The notes beneath the pieces are model-generated. The model was not told the origin of the DNA. It saw nothing but the letters and a program-made list of their open reading frames with translations, and ran no database searches. Shown piece after piece: positions 16,455-25,640 of a stretch of 34,569 nt of DNA. The translations under genes were made by a program, and so were the position numbers. Source of the stretch: Eubacteriales bacterium (GTDB lineage: Bacteria; Bacillota; Clostridia; Christensenellales; Aristaeellaceae); NCBI GenBank assembly GCA_021371895.1, contig JAJFVI010000339.1, positions 1-34,569 of the forward strand, written 5' to 3'. Each line of letters opens with the position of its first letter. Within the stretch, counting starts at the first letter, position 1.

Positions 16455-19429
16455 CCAAAGCGAAACTCAAGGATGCCACCAAGGATCTTCTCACAGGCGC
16501 GGAAAGCGTTATGGAAAGCGTCACCAACGTCCGCCGGGGAGCGGACGAGCTGATGCAGACGCTGCGCAGGTATGAAAACCAGTTTGCCCGCGAGGAGGAG
16601 CTACGGCGCACCGAAGAAAGGCAAGCCGAGCTCCAGCGTCTGGCGCAGCAGCATACCAAGGCTTATACCATGCCCGATGCCGAGGAAGACGCGCAGGCGT
16701 CTGCCGAGGCTATGCCTGTAGCGGCGGCTGCTGCAGCGCCTGTGCCAGTCACGGCCGCGGCGGAGGCAGGGCCTGCCGAAGCACCGGAAGCTGCCGAGCC
16801 TCAAAAGCCTGTGCGCGCAAAGACCGCCAAACCGACGGAAGAAGCGGTGCTTTCCGTGGCCGAGGAAAAACCGGTTGCGCAAGCCCCTAAGGTGGTCCAT
16901 ACGCCCGTGGCTGAAACGGCGGGAGACGAAAACGTACCCGCTTCCGTTGCCGAGCAGCGACCTGCCATGGTGCCCGCGTATACAGCTCCCCGGCCCGCAG
17001 TGCCCCCGGCCGTCGGCGCACCCCGTGCGCCCTACAGCCGCCCGGCTAACCCGCAGGGCCCTTATGGTCGCCCTGCGAATCCGCAGAGCCCTTACGGTCG
17101 CCCCGCGAATCCGCAGCAGGCACCTTTTGCCCGTCCCGCGAATCCGCAGCAGGCGCCCTTTGCGCAAAGCGCGAATCCGCAGCAGGCGCCTTTCAACCGT
17201 CCTGCCAATCCGCAGGGCGCGTTCCCACGCCCGGCCAACCCGCAGGGTCCTTTTGGTCGCCCCGCGAATCCGCAAGCCCCCTATGGCCGGCCTGCGAACC
17301 CGCAGCAGGCGCCCTTTGCCCGCCCCGCGAATCCGCAGGGCGCCTATAGTCGTCCCATGAACCCGGCCCAGGGCGCGCGGCCCGCAGCAGGCGGTTTCGG
17401 CCGTCCTACAGGGATGGGCGGCCGCCCCACAAGCGCCGTACATGGCGCCAAGGGGGCCGAGCTGACACCGGCAGTGGAAAAAGAGCGCGTAAGCAATTAC
17501 GATCCGAATAAGAAGAGCTATATCCGCCAGCACGATCCCGAACGTGTGGCGCGCAACCGCAAGCAGTTGGCGCGCGATGCCTTTAGCAATCCCGACGACG
17601 ACGTGGTACGCGGCGGCCGCCGCGCGCGCAACAAAAAGCCCAGCGCGCAGATGATGATGGCCCCCATTCGTATTGAGAAGGCGTTCATGACCGCCGAGAC
17701 CATCACCGTTAAGGATCTGACCGAGCGCATCGGCAAGCCTGCCGGTGATATTTTGAAAAAACTTATGCTGCTGGGCGTGATGGCCAACATCAACAACGAA
17801 CTGGATTTTGACACCGCAAGTCTAGTGTGTGCGGAGTTCGGCGTAACGCTGGAGATGAATCTGGCCAAGACCGCCGAGGATACGCTGACCGAAACCGATG
17901 TGGAGGACACCGAGAATGACTTGGAGATCCGCCCGCCGGTGATTACCATTATGGGTCACGTCGACCACGGTAAAACGTCGCTATTGGACTACATCCGCCA
18001 TACGCACGTTACGGCGGGCGAGGCGGGCGGCATAACGCAGCATATCGGCGCTTATACCGTCGATCTGGACGGCCGCAGCATTACCTTCCTGGATACGCCG
18101 GGCCACGAGGCGTTCACCGCCATGCGTGCCCGTGGCACGCAGGCTACCGATATCGCGGTGCTGGTAGTGGCGGCGGACGACGGCATCATGCCGCAGACTA
18201 TCGAATCCATCAACCATGCCAAAGCGGCGAATGTGCCGATGATCATCGCCATCAATAAGATGGATAAGGCCAACGCCAATCCCGAGCGCATCAAGCAGGA
18301 TCTGACAAACTATAACCTGGTGCCCGAGGAGTGGGGCGGCGACACGATTATCGCACCGGTCAGCGCCATCACGGGCGACGGCGTGGACAACCTGCTGGAA
18401 ATGATTCTGCTGCAGGCCGATGTGATGCAGCTGCGCGCCAACCCCAACCGCTTCGCCAAGGGCGTTATCATCGAAGCCAAGCTGGACAAAGCGCGCGGTC
18501 CGCTGGCGACGGTGCTGGTGCAAAACGGTACCCTGCACGTGGGCGACAACATCGTCGTGGGCCTGGCCAGTGGCCGTGTCCGTGCGATGGTCAACGACAA
18601 GGGCGAGCGCGTGGAATCCGCGGGCCCGTCCACCCCGGTGGAAGTTGCCGGTTTCTCGGAAGTGCCCAGCGCCGGCGACGACATCATGGCCGTGTCGGAC
18701 GATCATTTGGGCCGTCAGGTTGTGGAGGAACGCCTGAACAAGATCAAGGTGGAGCGTAATGCCAACGGCGTGTCCAAAGTAACGCTGGATAACCTGTTCA
18801 GCCAGATTGACCTGGGCAAGGTGGAAACGCTCAACCTGATCATTAAGGCGGACGTGCAAGGCTCCGTGGAAGCGGTCAAGCAGGCGCTGGAAAAGCTCTC
18901 CAACGATAAGGTCAAGATTCGCGTGTTGCACAGCGGCGTTGGCGCGGTAACCAAGGACGACGTCAACCTCGCATCGGCTTTCAACGCGATCATCATCGGT
19001 TTCAATATCCGCCCGGACAGCAAAGCCAGCGAGACAGCCGTACACGAGGGTGTGGACATTCGCCTCTACCGTATCATTTATCAGGCGATCGAGGATATTG
19101 AAAAGGCCATGAAGGGCATGCTGGCCCCGGAATTCAAGGAAAACCTGCTGGGGCACGCCGAGGTGCGCAACGTCTTCCAAATTACCGGATCAGGCACCGT
19201 TGCCGGTTGCTATGTAACCGACGGCAAGCTGCAGCGAAACGCGCAGGTCCGTCTGCTGCGGGATAACGTCGTTGTCTTCGAGGGCAAGCTTTCTTCCCTA
19301 AAGCGCTTCAAGGACGACGTTAAGGAAGTGGCGCAGAGCTTTGAGTGCGGCGCAAGCCTGGAAGGCTATAACAACATCAAGGAAGGCGACATCATCGAGT
19401 GCTTCATGATGGAGGAAATCATACGATAA
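16451..19429 (+). CDS. infB: Translation initiation factor IF-2 with repeat-rich N-terminal linker
   Basis: IF-2 is the GTPase that brings initiator tRNA to the ribosome. The 992-residue protein is longer than Bacillus IF-2 (about 716). Residues 1-75 are coiled-coil-like, followed by an Ala/Pro/Glu-rich part and eleven tandem repeats (residues about 195-309). The IF2_N domain is at about 405-480. The G domain shows G1 GHVDHGKTS (502-510), G3 DTPGHEAF, G4 NKMDK and G5 SAITGDG, followed by domains II-IV. The conserved part is complete. The ATG overlaps the preceding stop by four bases. The linker is poorly conserved across bacteria, so its extension should not harm the core function; why it contains regular repeats is unknown. 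Confidence 0.97.
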   Translation: MTKAKLKDATKDLLTGAESVMESVTNVRRGADELMQTLRRYENQFAREEELRRTEERQAELQRLAQQHTKAYTMPDAEEDAQASAEAMPVAAAAAAPVPVTAAAEAGPAEAPEAAEPQKPVRAKTAKPTEEAVLSVAEEKPVAQAPKVVHTPVAETAGDENVPASVAEQRPAMVPAYTAPRPAVPPAVGAPRAPYSRPANPQGPYGRPANPQSPYGRPANPQQAPFARPANPQQAPFAQSANPQQAPFNRPANPQGAFPRPANPQGPFGRPANPQAPYGRPANPQQAPFARPANPQGAYSRPMNPAQGARPAAGGFGRPTGMGGRPTSAVHGAKGAELTPAVEKERVSNYDPNKKSYIRQHDPERVARNRKQLARDAFSNPDDDVVRGGRRARNKKPSAQMMMAPIRIEKAFMTAETITVKDLTERIGKPAGDILKKLMLLGVMANINNELDFDTASLVCAEFGVTLEMNLAKTAEDTLTETDVEDTENDLEIRPPVITIMGHVDHGKTSLLDYIRHTHVTAGEAGGITQHIGAYTVDLDGRSITFLDTPGHEAFTAMRARGTQATDIAVLVVAADDGIMPQTIESINHAKAANVPMIIAINKMDKANANPERIKQDLTNYNLVPEEWGGDTIIAPVSAITGDGVDNLLEMILLQADVMQLRANPNRFAKGVIIEAKLDKARGPLATVLVQNGTLHVGDNIVVGLASGRVRAMVNDKGERVESAGPSTPVEVAGFSEVPSAGDDIMAVSDDHLGRQVVEERLNKIKVERNANGVSKVTLDNLFSQIDLGKVETLNLIIKADVQGSVEAVKQALEKLSNDKVKIRVLHSGVGAVTKDDVNLASAFNAIIIGFNIRPDSKASETAVHEGVDIRLYRIIYQAIEDIEKAMKGMLAPEFKENLLGHAEVRNVFQITGSGTVAGCYVTDGKLQRNAQVRLLRDNVVVFEGKLSSLKRFKDDVKEVAQSFECGASLEGYNNIKEGDIIECFMMEEIIR
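17033..17377 (+). repeat. Eleven in-frame tandem repeats inside infB
   Basis: These 345 bases encode eleven copies of a 10- or 11-residue unit with consensus (Y/F)-x-RPANPQ-(Q)-(A/G/S)-P. RPANPQ is intact in nine units; unit 5 has QSANPQ and unit 11 RPMNPA. The copies differ at the DNA level mainly in third positions, so the array is not brand new. It forms a Pro/Asn/Gln-rich, probably unstructured linker with one aromatic residue and one Arg per unit. Confidence 0.95.
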
Positions 19430-19580
19430 GAGATGTGAAAATCTCCGTTGCCGTGGCTATGCCCGCGGTGACATAAAGGATTTCGCATCAACCGGATAGC
19501 GCAGGCACCGCTAAACGTTTACGTACTCCATGATTGTTTTGGAGGCTAGACGCCCCAAACCCACAGCAAGGAGAGCACTT

Positions 19581-19949
19581 TTGAGTTACCAACGCATTGA
19601 CCGCATCAGCGAGGAGGTTCGCCGCGAGGTGGACGCGATCATCCGCGATCAACTCCATGATCCGCGCATCAAGGGAACCTTCAGCGTGACCCGCGCGGAT
19701 GTGACGCGCGATCTGCGCTATGCGAAGATCCACGTAAGCATCCTGGAAGAAGAAGACCGCGCGCCGCTGATGGCCGCGCTGAAAAGCGCGGCAGGCTTCA
19801 TACGCCATGAACTTGGGAGGCGTATGATTATCCGCTACGCACCGGAGCTCCTGTTCGAGGTGGATCATAACATTGAGTACGGCGTCCATATTGCCGCCGT
19901 GCTCAGGCAGGTAAATCCAGAAGGGGAGACCCATGACGAACGCGAGTGA
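19581..19949 (+). CDS. rbfA: 30S ribosome-binding factor RbfA
   Basis: RbfA is a KH-type protein that binds 16S rRNA during late 30S assembly. The 122-residue protein shows RIDRISEEVRREVDAII at the start, DPRIKGTFSVTRADVTRDLRYAKI in the middle, and IRHELGRRMIIRYAPELLFEVDHNIEYGV toward the end, which are diagnostic. The TTG at 19581 is chosen for its AAGGAGAG site five bases upstream; an upstream in-frame start at 19530 adds residues not found in the family. Its end overlaps the nrnA start by 17 bases. About 150 bases separate it from infB; that gap has no gene, although ylxP sits at this position in Bacillus. Confidence 0.94.
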   Translation: MSYQRIDRISEEVRREVDAIIRDQLHDPRIKGTFSVTRADVTRDLRYAKIHVSILEEEDRAPLMAALKSAAGFIRHELGRRMIIRYAPELLFEVDHNIEYGVHIAAVLRQVNPEGETHDERE

Positions 19950-20943
19950 CCGGTATCGCATCGGCGAGTTGCTAACTGCGATCCAAAACACGGACAGCAT
20001 ATGGCTGTTTCCTCACATCTCGCCGGACGGCGATACCATCGGCAGCACTCTGGCGCTGAAGATGCTGCTGGAACGGCTGAAAAAGCCGGTTATCGTGCTA
20101 TTGGACGACGTACCTCCCGCCACCCTTTCTTTTTTGCCGGACATCTATTGCGTACGCCGCTACGACGAAGAAAGCACAGCGCCATCGTTAACGGAAAATA
20201 CGCTAATCATATCGCTGGACGTCAGCAGTGCGGATCGCCTCGGAAGGGCGCAAAAGCTGTTTGAGCGCGTGCAAAACAGCGCGCAGCTCGACCATCATCC
20301 CACAAACCCAGGTTTTGCGCATTTAAACGTGATCGACGGCGAAGCCCCGGCCTCGGCGATACTGGTTTACCGGCTGTTTGAAGCTTTCGGGCTGCCTATC
20401 CGGCGGGAGGAGGCTATCTGCCTCTATACCGGGCTTGCCACGGACACAGGCAATTTTGTCTATCAGAATACCAACGCGGAAGCGTTTCACATGATGGAGA
20501 AGCTGATGGAAGCGGGGCTGCCCATCGCCCAATATGCAAGACGCCTGTTCCGTTGTAAGGAAAAGGAGCATATCGCGCTGCTGGGCAAGGCGCTACCTAC
20601 CATGCGGTATCTCTGTGGTGGCGAGATCGCAGGAATGCACCTTTCCATTAAGGCTTTCCGAGCAGCAGGCGCAACCGCCGAACATGCCGACGGCGTTGTG
20701 GATTATGCCATCGACGCCTCCGGGGTCAAAATGGCGTATTTCGCCAGGGAAACGGAAACCGGGGAGATAAAGTGCAGCCTCAGGGCGCTTACCCCCTACC
20801 GTGTGGACGGCGTAGCGGAGCGTTTTGGCGGCGGCGGGCACCAACTGGCAGCCGGTTGTACGCTGCCCGGGCCGATGCGATCGGCGGTACGAAAATTAGA
20901 GGCGGCTCTGCAGAAAGAATATCACGGAGGCGCACAGCAGTGA
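19933..20943 (+). CDS. nrnA: Bifunctional oligoribonuclease/PAP phosphatase NrnA (DHH/DHHA1)
   Basis: NrnA degrades nano-RNA (2-5 nt oligoribonucleotides) and converts 3'-phosphoadenosine 5'-phosphate to AMP. The 336-residue protein has metal ligands His28, Asp32 and Asp34 in FPHISPDGDTIGS, Asp96 in ISLDVSS, and Asp120-His121-His122 in the DHH motif. An Asp is also present in GLATDTGNF. The C-terminal DHHA1 domain shows RFGGGGHQLAAGC. The ATG has an AAGGGGAG site and overlaps rbfA by 17 bases. Its TGA overlaps the truB GTG by four bases. Its place between rbfA and truB is the usual one in Clostridia and agrees with a role in RNA turnover next to pnp. Confidence 0.95.
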   Translation: MTNASDRYRIGELLTAIQNTDSIWLFPHISPDGDTIGSTLALKMLLERLKKPVIVLLDDVPPATLSFLPDIYCVRRYDEESTAPSLTENTLIISLDVSSADRLGRAQKLFERVQNSAQLDHHPTNPGFAHLNVIDGEAPASAILVYRLFEAFGLPIRREEAICLYTGLATDTGNFVYQNTNAEAFHMMEKLMEAGLPIAQYARRLFRCKEKEHIALLGKALPTMRYLCGGEIAGMHLSIKAFRAAGATAEHADGVVDYAIDASGVKMAYFARETETGEIKCSLRALTPYRVDGVAERFGGGGHQLAAGCTLPGPMRSAVRKLEAALQKEYHGGAQQ

Positions 20944-21860
20944 CCAACGAAAACGGGCCGCAAAAGCTGGGCTTTTGCGGCTTTCTCAATGTGCTCAAAC
21001 CTCCGGGCATGACCTCCGCGCAGGTTGTGGGCCGGGTGCGCAGGCTGCTGGGCGGCGAAAAGGTCGGCCATGCCGGGACACTCGATCCCGAGGCCGCGGG
21101 CGTGTTGCCGCTGATGATCGGCAAGGCTGCCCGTTTGTTTGATTATTTACAGGATAAGGGGAAAGCCTATATCGCCGAGGTCGCCTTCGGCTGCGCCACC
21201 GATACGCAGGACGCGCAGGGACAGGTGATTGCCTGCGGCGACGCCTACCCGACCGAGGCGGCGCTGCGCGCCGCGCTGCCAGCCTTTTTGGGTGAGCAAA
21301 TGCAGACCCCGCCCATGTACAGCGCCTTAAAGCGCGACGGCAGACGGCTGTACCAGCTGGCGCGCAACGGCGAAACGGTAGCGCTGGAGGGCAGACCGGT
21401 GACGGTGAACGCGTTGACACTGCTGGGCATTACGCCGCGGCACGGCGCGCTGATTGCGCTTCGATGCTCCAAAGGTTTCTATGTTCGCACGCTTTGCCGC
21501 GATCTGGGGGAGGCGCTGGGCTGCCCGGCGCATATGCGTTTTCTGCTGCGCACACAATCCGGCGTTTTTTCACTGGCAGAGGCACGGACACTGGAAGAGG
21601 TGCGTTTTGCGGCGGAAAATGGCGGGCTGGGCGCGCTGCTGACGCCTATGGAGGCGGCGGTGGGGCATCTGCCGGGGTTCACGGTACCGCCGCGGCTTGA
21701 GAAAGCTTTTGGCAACGGCATCCCGCTGGAGACCAGCGCGGTTCCCTCCTGTACCCTGGAGGAAGGTGAGCTGGTGCGACTTTACCTTGCGGAGCAGCTG
21801 GCGGCCATCGGCGTGTGCCGGGGCGACACGATCCGGCTGAGAACATGGCTCGGGGATTGA
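20940..21860 (+). CDS. truB: tRNA pseudouridine(55) synthase TruB
   Basis: TruB makes pseudouridine 55 in the T-loop of tRNAs. The 306-residue protein has the catalytic Asp49 in KVGHAGTLDPEAAGVLPL, and the family segments FLNVLKPPGMTSAQVV, QTPPMYSALKRDGRRLYQLAR and SKGFYVRTLCRDLGEALG. The GTG at 20940 is preferred: it lies in a GTGA overlap with the nrnA stop and has a GGAGG site. A longer frame from 20772 would lie inside nrnA. The ribF gene begins 26 bases after the stop. Confidence 0.96.
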   Translation: MTNENGPQKLGFCGFLNVLKPPGMTSAQVVGRVRRLLGGEKVGHAGTLDPEAAGVLPLMIGKAARLFDYLQDKGKAYIAEVAFGCATDTQDAQGQVIACGDAYPTEAALRAALPAFLGEQMQTPPMYSALKRDGRRLYQLARNGETVALEGRPVTVNALTLLGITPRHGALIALRCSKGFYVRTLCRDLGEALGCPAHMRFLLRTQSGVFSLAEARTLEEVRFAAENGGLGALLTPMEAAVGHLPGFTVPPRLEKAFGNGIPLETSAVPSCTLEEGELVRLYLAEQLAAIGVCRGDTIRLRTWLGD

Positions 21861-21886
21861 GTGAGAATCGGGGAGAGATGATACGG

Positions 21887-22720
21887 ATGATCCTGTGCAT
21901 GGACGAATCTCTGAATACGAAAGCTTCCGTTGTTGCGCTGGGCATGTTTGACGGCGTACATATCGGCCATCGGGAACTGTTGCGCAACGCCCGCGAGGTT
22001 GCCCGGCACGAAGGGGTGCCCCTGGTGGTGCAGACTTTTGCCACACATCCGCTATGCGTGCTCGATCCCGGCCGCTGCCCGCCGCTATTGACGACGCCGG
22101 AAGAACGTGCGCGGCTAATTGAGGTGCTGGGTGTGAATATTTACTGTGCGCAGCCGTTTACGATGGAGATCAGCCAACAGCAGCCGGAGGATTTTGTGCG
22201 CGAACTTGTGAAGCGGTGGCACCCCGTCGCCGTGGTGGTCGGCTTTAACTACACCTTCGGAAGCGGCGGCATCGGCACGCCTGCGCTGCTTCAAAAACTT
22301 GGGAAATCACTGCGATTCAAAACGATCGTCGTGCCCGCCGTGCGTTTTATGGGGAATACCCCGGTAAGCGCCACCCAGATCCGGACGGAGCTTGCGGCCG
22401 GACGTGTATTAACAACCCGTTTTTTACTGGGCAGGCTCTATGCGCGGGAGGTAACGCTGGTCAAACGGGAAGGCGAACGCTGTGAGCTGCAATGGATTGC
22501 AGATGAAAAACAGACGCCTGCGGCGACGGATTATTACGCGCTGCTGGGCGACGGCAGGCATACCTATCCCGTACTGGTGCGCGTCCGGAAAAGTGGAACC
22601 ATACTTTGCCAGCTGTCGGATACGCTGGTATTGGGAAACCGCCTCACACTTCGCTTGATCGAAGAAAAGGTTGAACGGGACACGCGGCAGAAGCCTCGTG
22701 GAAAAAAGGGAGAGCGGTAG
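21887..22720 (+). CDS. ribF: RibF-type FAD synthetase with degenerate riboflavin-kinase domain
   Basis: RibF normally joins an FMN adenylyltransferase domain to a riboflavin kinase domain and makes FMN and FAD. The 277-residue product has a sound N-terminal domain: ALGMFDGVHIGHREL with the HxGH motif (His25, His28), VVGFNYTFGSGGIGTP and VSATQIR. The C-terminal part (about 181-260) is only some 80 residues, where the kinase usually has about 125, and the expected GxPTAN kinase motif is not visible. It may be a monofunctional FAD synthetase, or the kinase domain has diverged. The ATG at 21887 gives nine bases from a GGAGAG site; ATG 21878 is directly at that site. It follows truB as in Bacillus. 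Confidence 0.87.
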   Translation: MILCMDESLNTKASVVALGMFDGVHIGHRELLRNAREVARHEGVPLVVQTFATHPLCVLDPGRCPPLLTTPEERARLIEVLGVNIYCAQPFTMEISQQQPEDFVRELVKRWHPVAVVVGFNYTFGSGGIGTPALLQKLGKSLRFKTIVVPAVRFMGNTPVSATQIRTELAAGRVLTTRFLLGRLYAREVTLVKREGERCELQWIADEKQTPAATDYYALLGDGRHTYPVLVRVRKSGTILCQLSDTLVLGNRLTLRLIEEKVERDTRQKPRGKKGER

Positions 22721-22752
22721 CCGGTTTAGGCCGGTAATTTTCGCTTCAGCGG

Positions 22753-22781
22753 TTTACAAACCACGCCGGACATGATACAAT
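22753..22781 (+). promoter_or_regulatory. Sigma-A promoter of rpsO-pnp
   Basis: TTTACA (22753-22758) and TACAAT (22776-22781) are exactly 17 bases apart, both 5 of 6 matches to consensus. Transcription would start near 22788, giving a leader of about 118 bases before rpsO. Confidence 0.78.
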
Positions 22782-22869
22782 GAAAGCTGTGCTTATATGG
22801 CACTGGGTGAACCGCTCGCGCAGACGTACGAATGCCAACGGCGGACTATGCGAACGGCGATTACCGCGG

Positions 22870-22883
22870 AGCGCGCAAGCGCT
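22870..22883 (+). other. GNRA-capped stem-loop in the rpsO leader
   Basis: AGCGC and GCGCT form a 5-bp stem closed by a GCAA tetraloop, 9 bases before the AAGGAGG ribosome site of rpsO. S15 leaders in several bacteria bind S15 and repress their own translation. A part in such autoregulation is possible but not shown; only this hairpin is seen. Confidence 0.4.
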
Positions 22884-22905
22884 ACCATATCAAGGAGGCG
22901 TTTCC

Positions 22906-23160
22906 ATGGAAAAGTCCGAGATCATTCAAACGTATGCCCGTCACGAGGGCGACACGGGTTCCCCCGAGGTACAGATCGCGCTGCTGACCGAGCGCATTAA
23001 CCACCTTAACGAGCATCTCCAGATCAACAAGAAGGATCATCATAGCCGGCGCGGCTTGCTGCTGATGGTCGGCAAGCGTCGCGGACTGCTGAACTACCTT
23101 AAACAAACCGACATCGAAAGTTACCGTACCCTGATCGCTCAACTCGGTTTGAGAAAGTAA
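22906..23160 (+). CDS. rpsO: 30S ribosomal protein S15
   Basis: S15 is a primary 16S rRNA-binding protein of the 30S platform. The 84-residue sequence contains the family signature [19 protein letters not shown], then [26 protein letters not shown] and LLNYLKQTD. The ATG at 22906 has an AAGGAGG site seven bases upstream; the longer in-frame extension to 22780 runs through the leader and is unsupported. It has its own promoter and is followed by pnp, the usual pair. A stem-loop between the genes probably controls how much transcript continues into pnp. Confidence 0.97.
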   Translation: MEKSEIIQTYARHEGDTGSPEVQIALLTERINHLNEHLQINKKDHHSRRGLLLMVGKRRGLLNYLKQTDIESYRTLIAQLGLRK

Positions 23161-23171
23161 CCTGCACACAA

Positions 23172-23220
23172 CCGCGTATTCGGCGGGAAGGCAAGGCCCC
23201 CGCCGAAGCGCGGCTGTTTT
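23172..23220 (+). terminator. rpsO-pnp intergenic stem-loop (attenuating terminator or RNase site)
   Basis: Bases 23179-23187 pair exactly with 23199-23207, extended outward by CCGCG with CGCGG (23172-23176 with 23209-23213). TTTT follows at 23217-23220. In the well-studied rpsO-pnp operon of E. coli a partial terminator and processing site lie at this position. The same arrangement here is seen; the activity is inferred. Confidence 0.68.
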
Positions 23221-23323
23221 GCACAGCGCGGAATCGTTTTCACGCGTGGACGCCGCGAGCCATTCGCGGTAATGGGATGTCGCGTCGGGCAACGAGGCCC
23301 GCGCGTAGGAAGAGGAGAAGAGA

Positions 23324-25510
23324 ATGGATTACAAGGTATTTTCTACAGAACTGGCAGGGCGCCAGCTATCAATCGAATTTGGTAAGTATGCCCAACAGGC
23401 AGCTGGTTCCGCTTTCGTGCGCTACGGCGACACGGTCGTCATGGTCAACGCGACCATGAGCGACGCACCCCGCGAAGGCGTGGATTTTTTCCCGCTGTCC
23501 GTGGACTTTGAAGAGAAGCAATATTCCGTTGGCAAAATTCCCGGTGGCTTCATCAAGCGTGAGGGCCGTCCTACCGAAAGAGCAACCCTTACCTGCCGCC
23601 TTATCGACCGTCCGCTACGCCCGCTGTTTCCCAAGGGAATGCGCAACGACGTGCAGGTAGTGGCAACCGTCCTGTCCGTGGATAAGGATATTCCCCCCGA
23701 AGTGCCCGCGATGATCGGTTCTTCCGCGGCGCTGATGGTGAGCAACATCCCCTGGAACGGACCTACCGGCACCGTGGTGGTCGGTAAGGTGGACGGCCAG
23801 TATGTGGTTAACCCCGACGAGGCGCAGCGCAACAAGAGCACGATGCACGTGTTCGTCAGCGGCACCAAAGATGCGGTGCTCATGGTGGAAGCCGGAGCCA
23901 GCGAGGTAACCGAGGAAGATATGCTCGGCGCGATTCTTTACGCGCATGAGGAAATCAAGAAGATCGTCGCCTTCATCGAAGGCATTGCGGCGGAGATCGG
24001 CAAAGAAAAGTGCGAAGTAGCGCTGGTAACCACCGGCGAGGACGTAAAGCAGGCTGTGCGCGAGTATGCCTACGATAAGTGCGTGTGGACATTTGAGACC
24101 CTTGTGCGCGCCGAGCGTCAGCAACGCGAGGAAGAGACCAAAAAGGATTGCAAGGAGCATTTCTCCGCGCAATTTGCAGGCCGCATGGACGAGGTGACCG
24201 ATGCGTTGTATTACCTGAATAAGGAAATCATGCGCCGCAAGATTCTCGACCAGGGCATCCGTCCCGACGGGCGCGGCCTGACCGACGTTCGCGCCATCTG
24301 GTGCGAAACCGGCGTGCGGCCCCGCACCCACGGCAGCGCCATCTTCACCCGCGGCGAAACGCAGGCGCTCACCGTGACCACGTTGGGCTCCATGAGCGAC
24401 GTGCAAAAGCTAGACGGCCTGGGCACCGAGGACTTTAAGCGCTACATCCATCATTACAACATGCCGCCCTACGCCACCGGCGAAGCAGGCCGCATGAAGA
24501 GCCCCGGCCGCCGTGAAATCGGCCACGGGGCGTTAGCGGAGCGCGCGTTGCTGCCCGTTATGCCCAACGAGGACGAGTTCCCGTACGCGCTGCGGCTTGT
24601 GAGTGAAATTCTGGGCAGCAACGGCTCCAGTTCTATGGCTTCCGTATGCGGCAGCACCCTGAGCCTCATGGATGCGGGTGTTCCCATCAAGGCGCCGGTA
24701 GCCGGTGTGGCCATGGGCCTGATTAAGGATGCGGGCAGCGATAAGATCGCCGTACTAACCGACATTCAGGGTCTGGAAGACTTCCTGGGCGATATGGACT
24801 TCAAGGTGGCCGGCACCGTGAAGGGCATCACCGCCATTCAGATGGATATTAAGATCGCCGGTATTGACCGCGTGGTGCTGGAGCGCGCGCTGGGTCAGGC
24901 CCGTGTTGGCCGTCTGCACATTATGCAGGCCATGCTGGAATCGCTGGCGAAACCCCGTGAGCACATGAGCAAGTACGCGCCCAAGATCATCCGGTTCACC
25001 ATCAACCCCGAAAAGATTCGCGAGGTCATTGGACCGGGTGGTAAGATGATCAATAAGATTATCGCCGAGACCGGGGTAAAGATTGATATCGAAGACGACG
25101 GGCGCGTGTATATCGCCACGCCGGACGAAGCCGCGGCGAACAAGGCCAGGAAGATTATCGAAGGCATCGCCAAGGATGTCGAAGTCGGCGACGTGTACCT
25201 GGGCAAGGTCGTGCGTATTATGAACTTTGGCGCGTTCATCGAGCTGACCGGTGGCAAGGATGGCATGCTGCACATCAGCAAGATGGCCGACCACCGCGTG
25301 GAGAAGGTCGAGGATGTGATGAACATCGGCGACGAGATCGAGGTTAAGGTCAACGAGATCGATTCGCAGGGCCGTGTTAACCTGGTCCGCAACGACATCG
25401 CTTACTCCACTCCCCATGAAGGCTCCTTCCGGCCGAACCCCAGCGGCAGCGGTGACCGTCGGCCGCCGCGCCGTGACGGCCGCCCCAGCGGCGGTAACGA
25501 CAGGAACTAA
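23324..25510 (+). CDS. pnp: Polyribonucleotide nucleotidyltransferase (PNPase)
   Basis: PNPase degrades RNA from the 3' end by phosphorolysis and can add nucleotides in reverse. The 728-residue protein has two RNase PH-like domains: the first about 5-230, the second about 310-545 with the conserved [27 protein letters not shown] segment. A helical linker lies between them. The KH domain carries GPGG at 570-573, and the S1 domain begins near 623 ([20 protein letters not shown]). The C-terminus is a short Arg/Gly/Pro/Ser-rich tail. The ATG follows GGAAGAGGAGAAG. It is the last gene of the rpsO transcript and ends at a clear intrinsic terminator. Confidence 0.98.
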   Translation: MDYKVFSTELAGRQLSIEFGKYAQQAAGSAFVRYGDTVVMVNATMSDAPREGVDFFPLSVDFEEKQYSVGKIPGGFIKREGRPTERATLTCRLIDRPLRPLFPKGMRNDVQVVATVLSVDKDIPPEVPAMIGSSAALMVSNIPWNGPTGTVVVGKVDGQYVVNPDEAQRNKSTMHVFVSGTKDAVLMVEAGASEVTEEDMLGAILYAHEEIKKIVAFIEGIAAEIGKEKCEVALVTTGEDVKQAVREYAYDKCVWTFETLVRAERQQREEETKKDCKEHFSAQFAGRMDEVTDALYYLNKEIMRRKILDQGIRPDGRGLTDVRAIWCETGVRPRTHGSAIFTRGETQALTVTTLGSMSDVQKLDGLGTEDFKRYIHHYNMPPYATGEAGRMKSPGRREIGHGALAERALLPVMPNEDEFPYALRLVSEILGSNGSSSMASVCGSTLSLMDAGVPIKAPVAGVAMGLIKDAGSDKIAVLTDIQGLEDFLGDMDFKVAGTVKGITAIQMDIKIAGIDRVVLERALGQARVGRLHIMQAMLESLAKPREHMSKYAPKIIRFTINPEKIREVIGPGGKMINKIIAETGVKIDIEDDGRVYIATPDEAAANKARKIIEGIAKDVEVGDVYLGKVVRIMNFGAFIELTGGKDGMLHISKMADHRVEKVEDVMNIGDEIEVKVNEIDSQGRVNLVRNDIAYSTPHEGSFRPNPSGSGDRRPPRRDGRPSGGNDRN

Positions 25511-25521
25511 CCGTGCAACCG

Positions 25522-25558
25522 GCGGCTGCAAGCACAAACCGCGCTTGCAGCCGCTTTT
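25522..25558 (+). terminator. Intrinsic terminator after pnp
   Basis: Bases 25522-25533 and 25543-25554 form a perfect 12-bp stem with a 9-base loop, directly followed by TTTT (25555-25558). It lies 11 bases after the pnp stop and separates pnp from the M16 peptidase. Confidence 0.9.
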
Positions 25559-25640
25559 CCATATCCCGGAGACGCCGGACTGTTTTCCTGCACCCATAGC
25601 AAACCGCAATTGAAAATGACGATGGAGGACGAAAAGCGAT

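Noticed and set aside
17033-17377. Repeats with a period of 30-33 bases that could suggest a CRISPR array
   Set aside because: The units are contiguous without spacers, are in frame inside infB, and differ mostly in third codon positions, so they are protein repeats.
16601-17533. Minus-strand reading frame of 310 codons rich in Arg and Gly opposite infB
   Set aside because: It mirrors the infB repeats, has no ribosome site or recognisable domain, and is a shadow of GC-rich coding DNA.
17981-19180. Minus-strand reading frame of 399 codons opposite the IF-2 GTPase domain
   Set aside because: It is antisense to a highly conserved gene and has His/Val/Asp composition typical of shadow frames.
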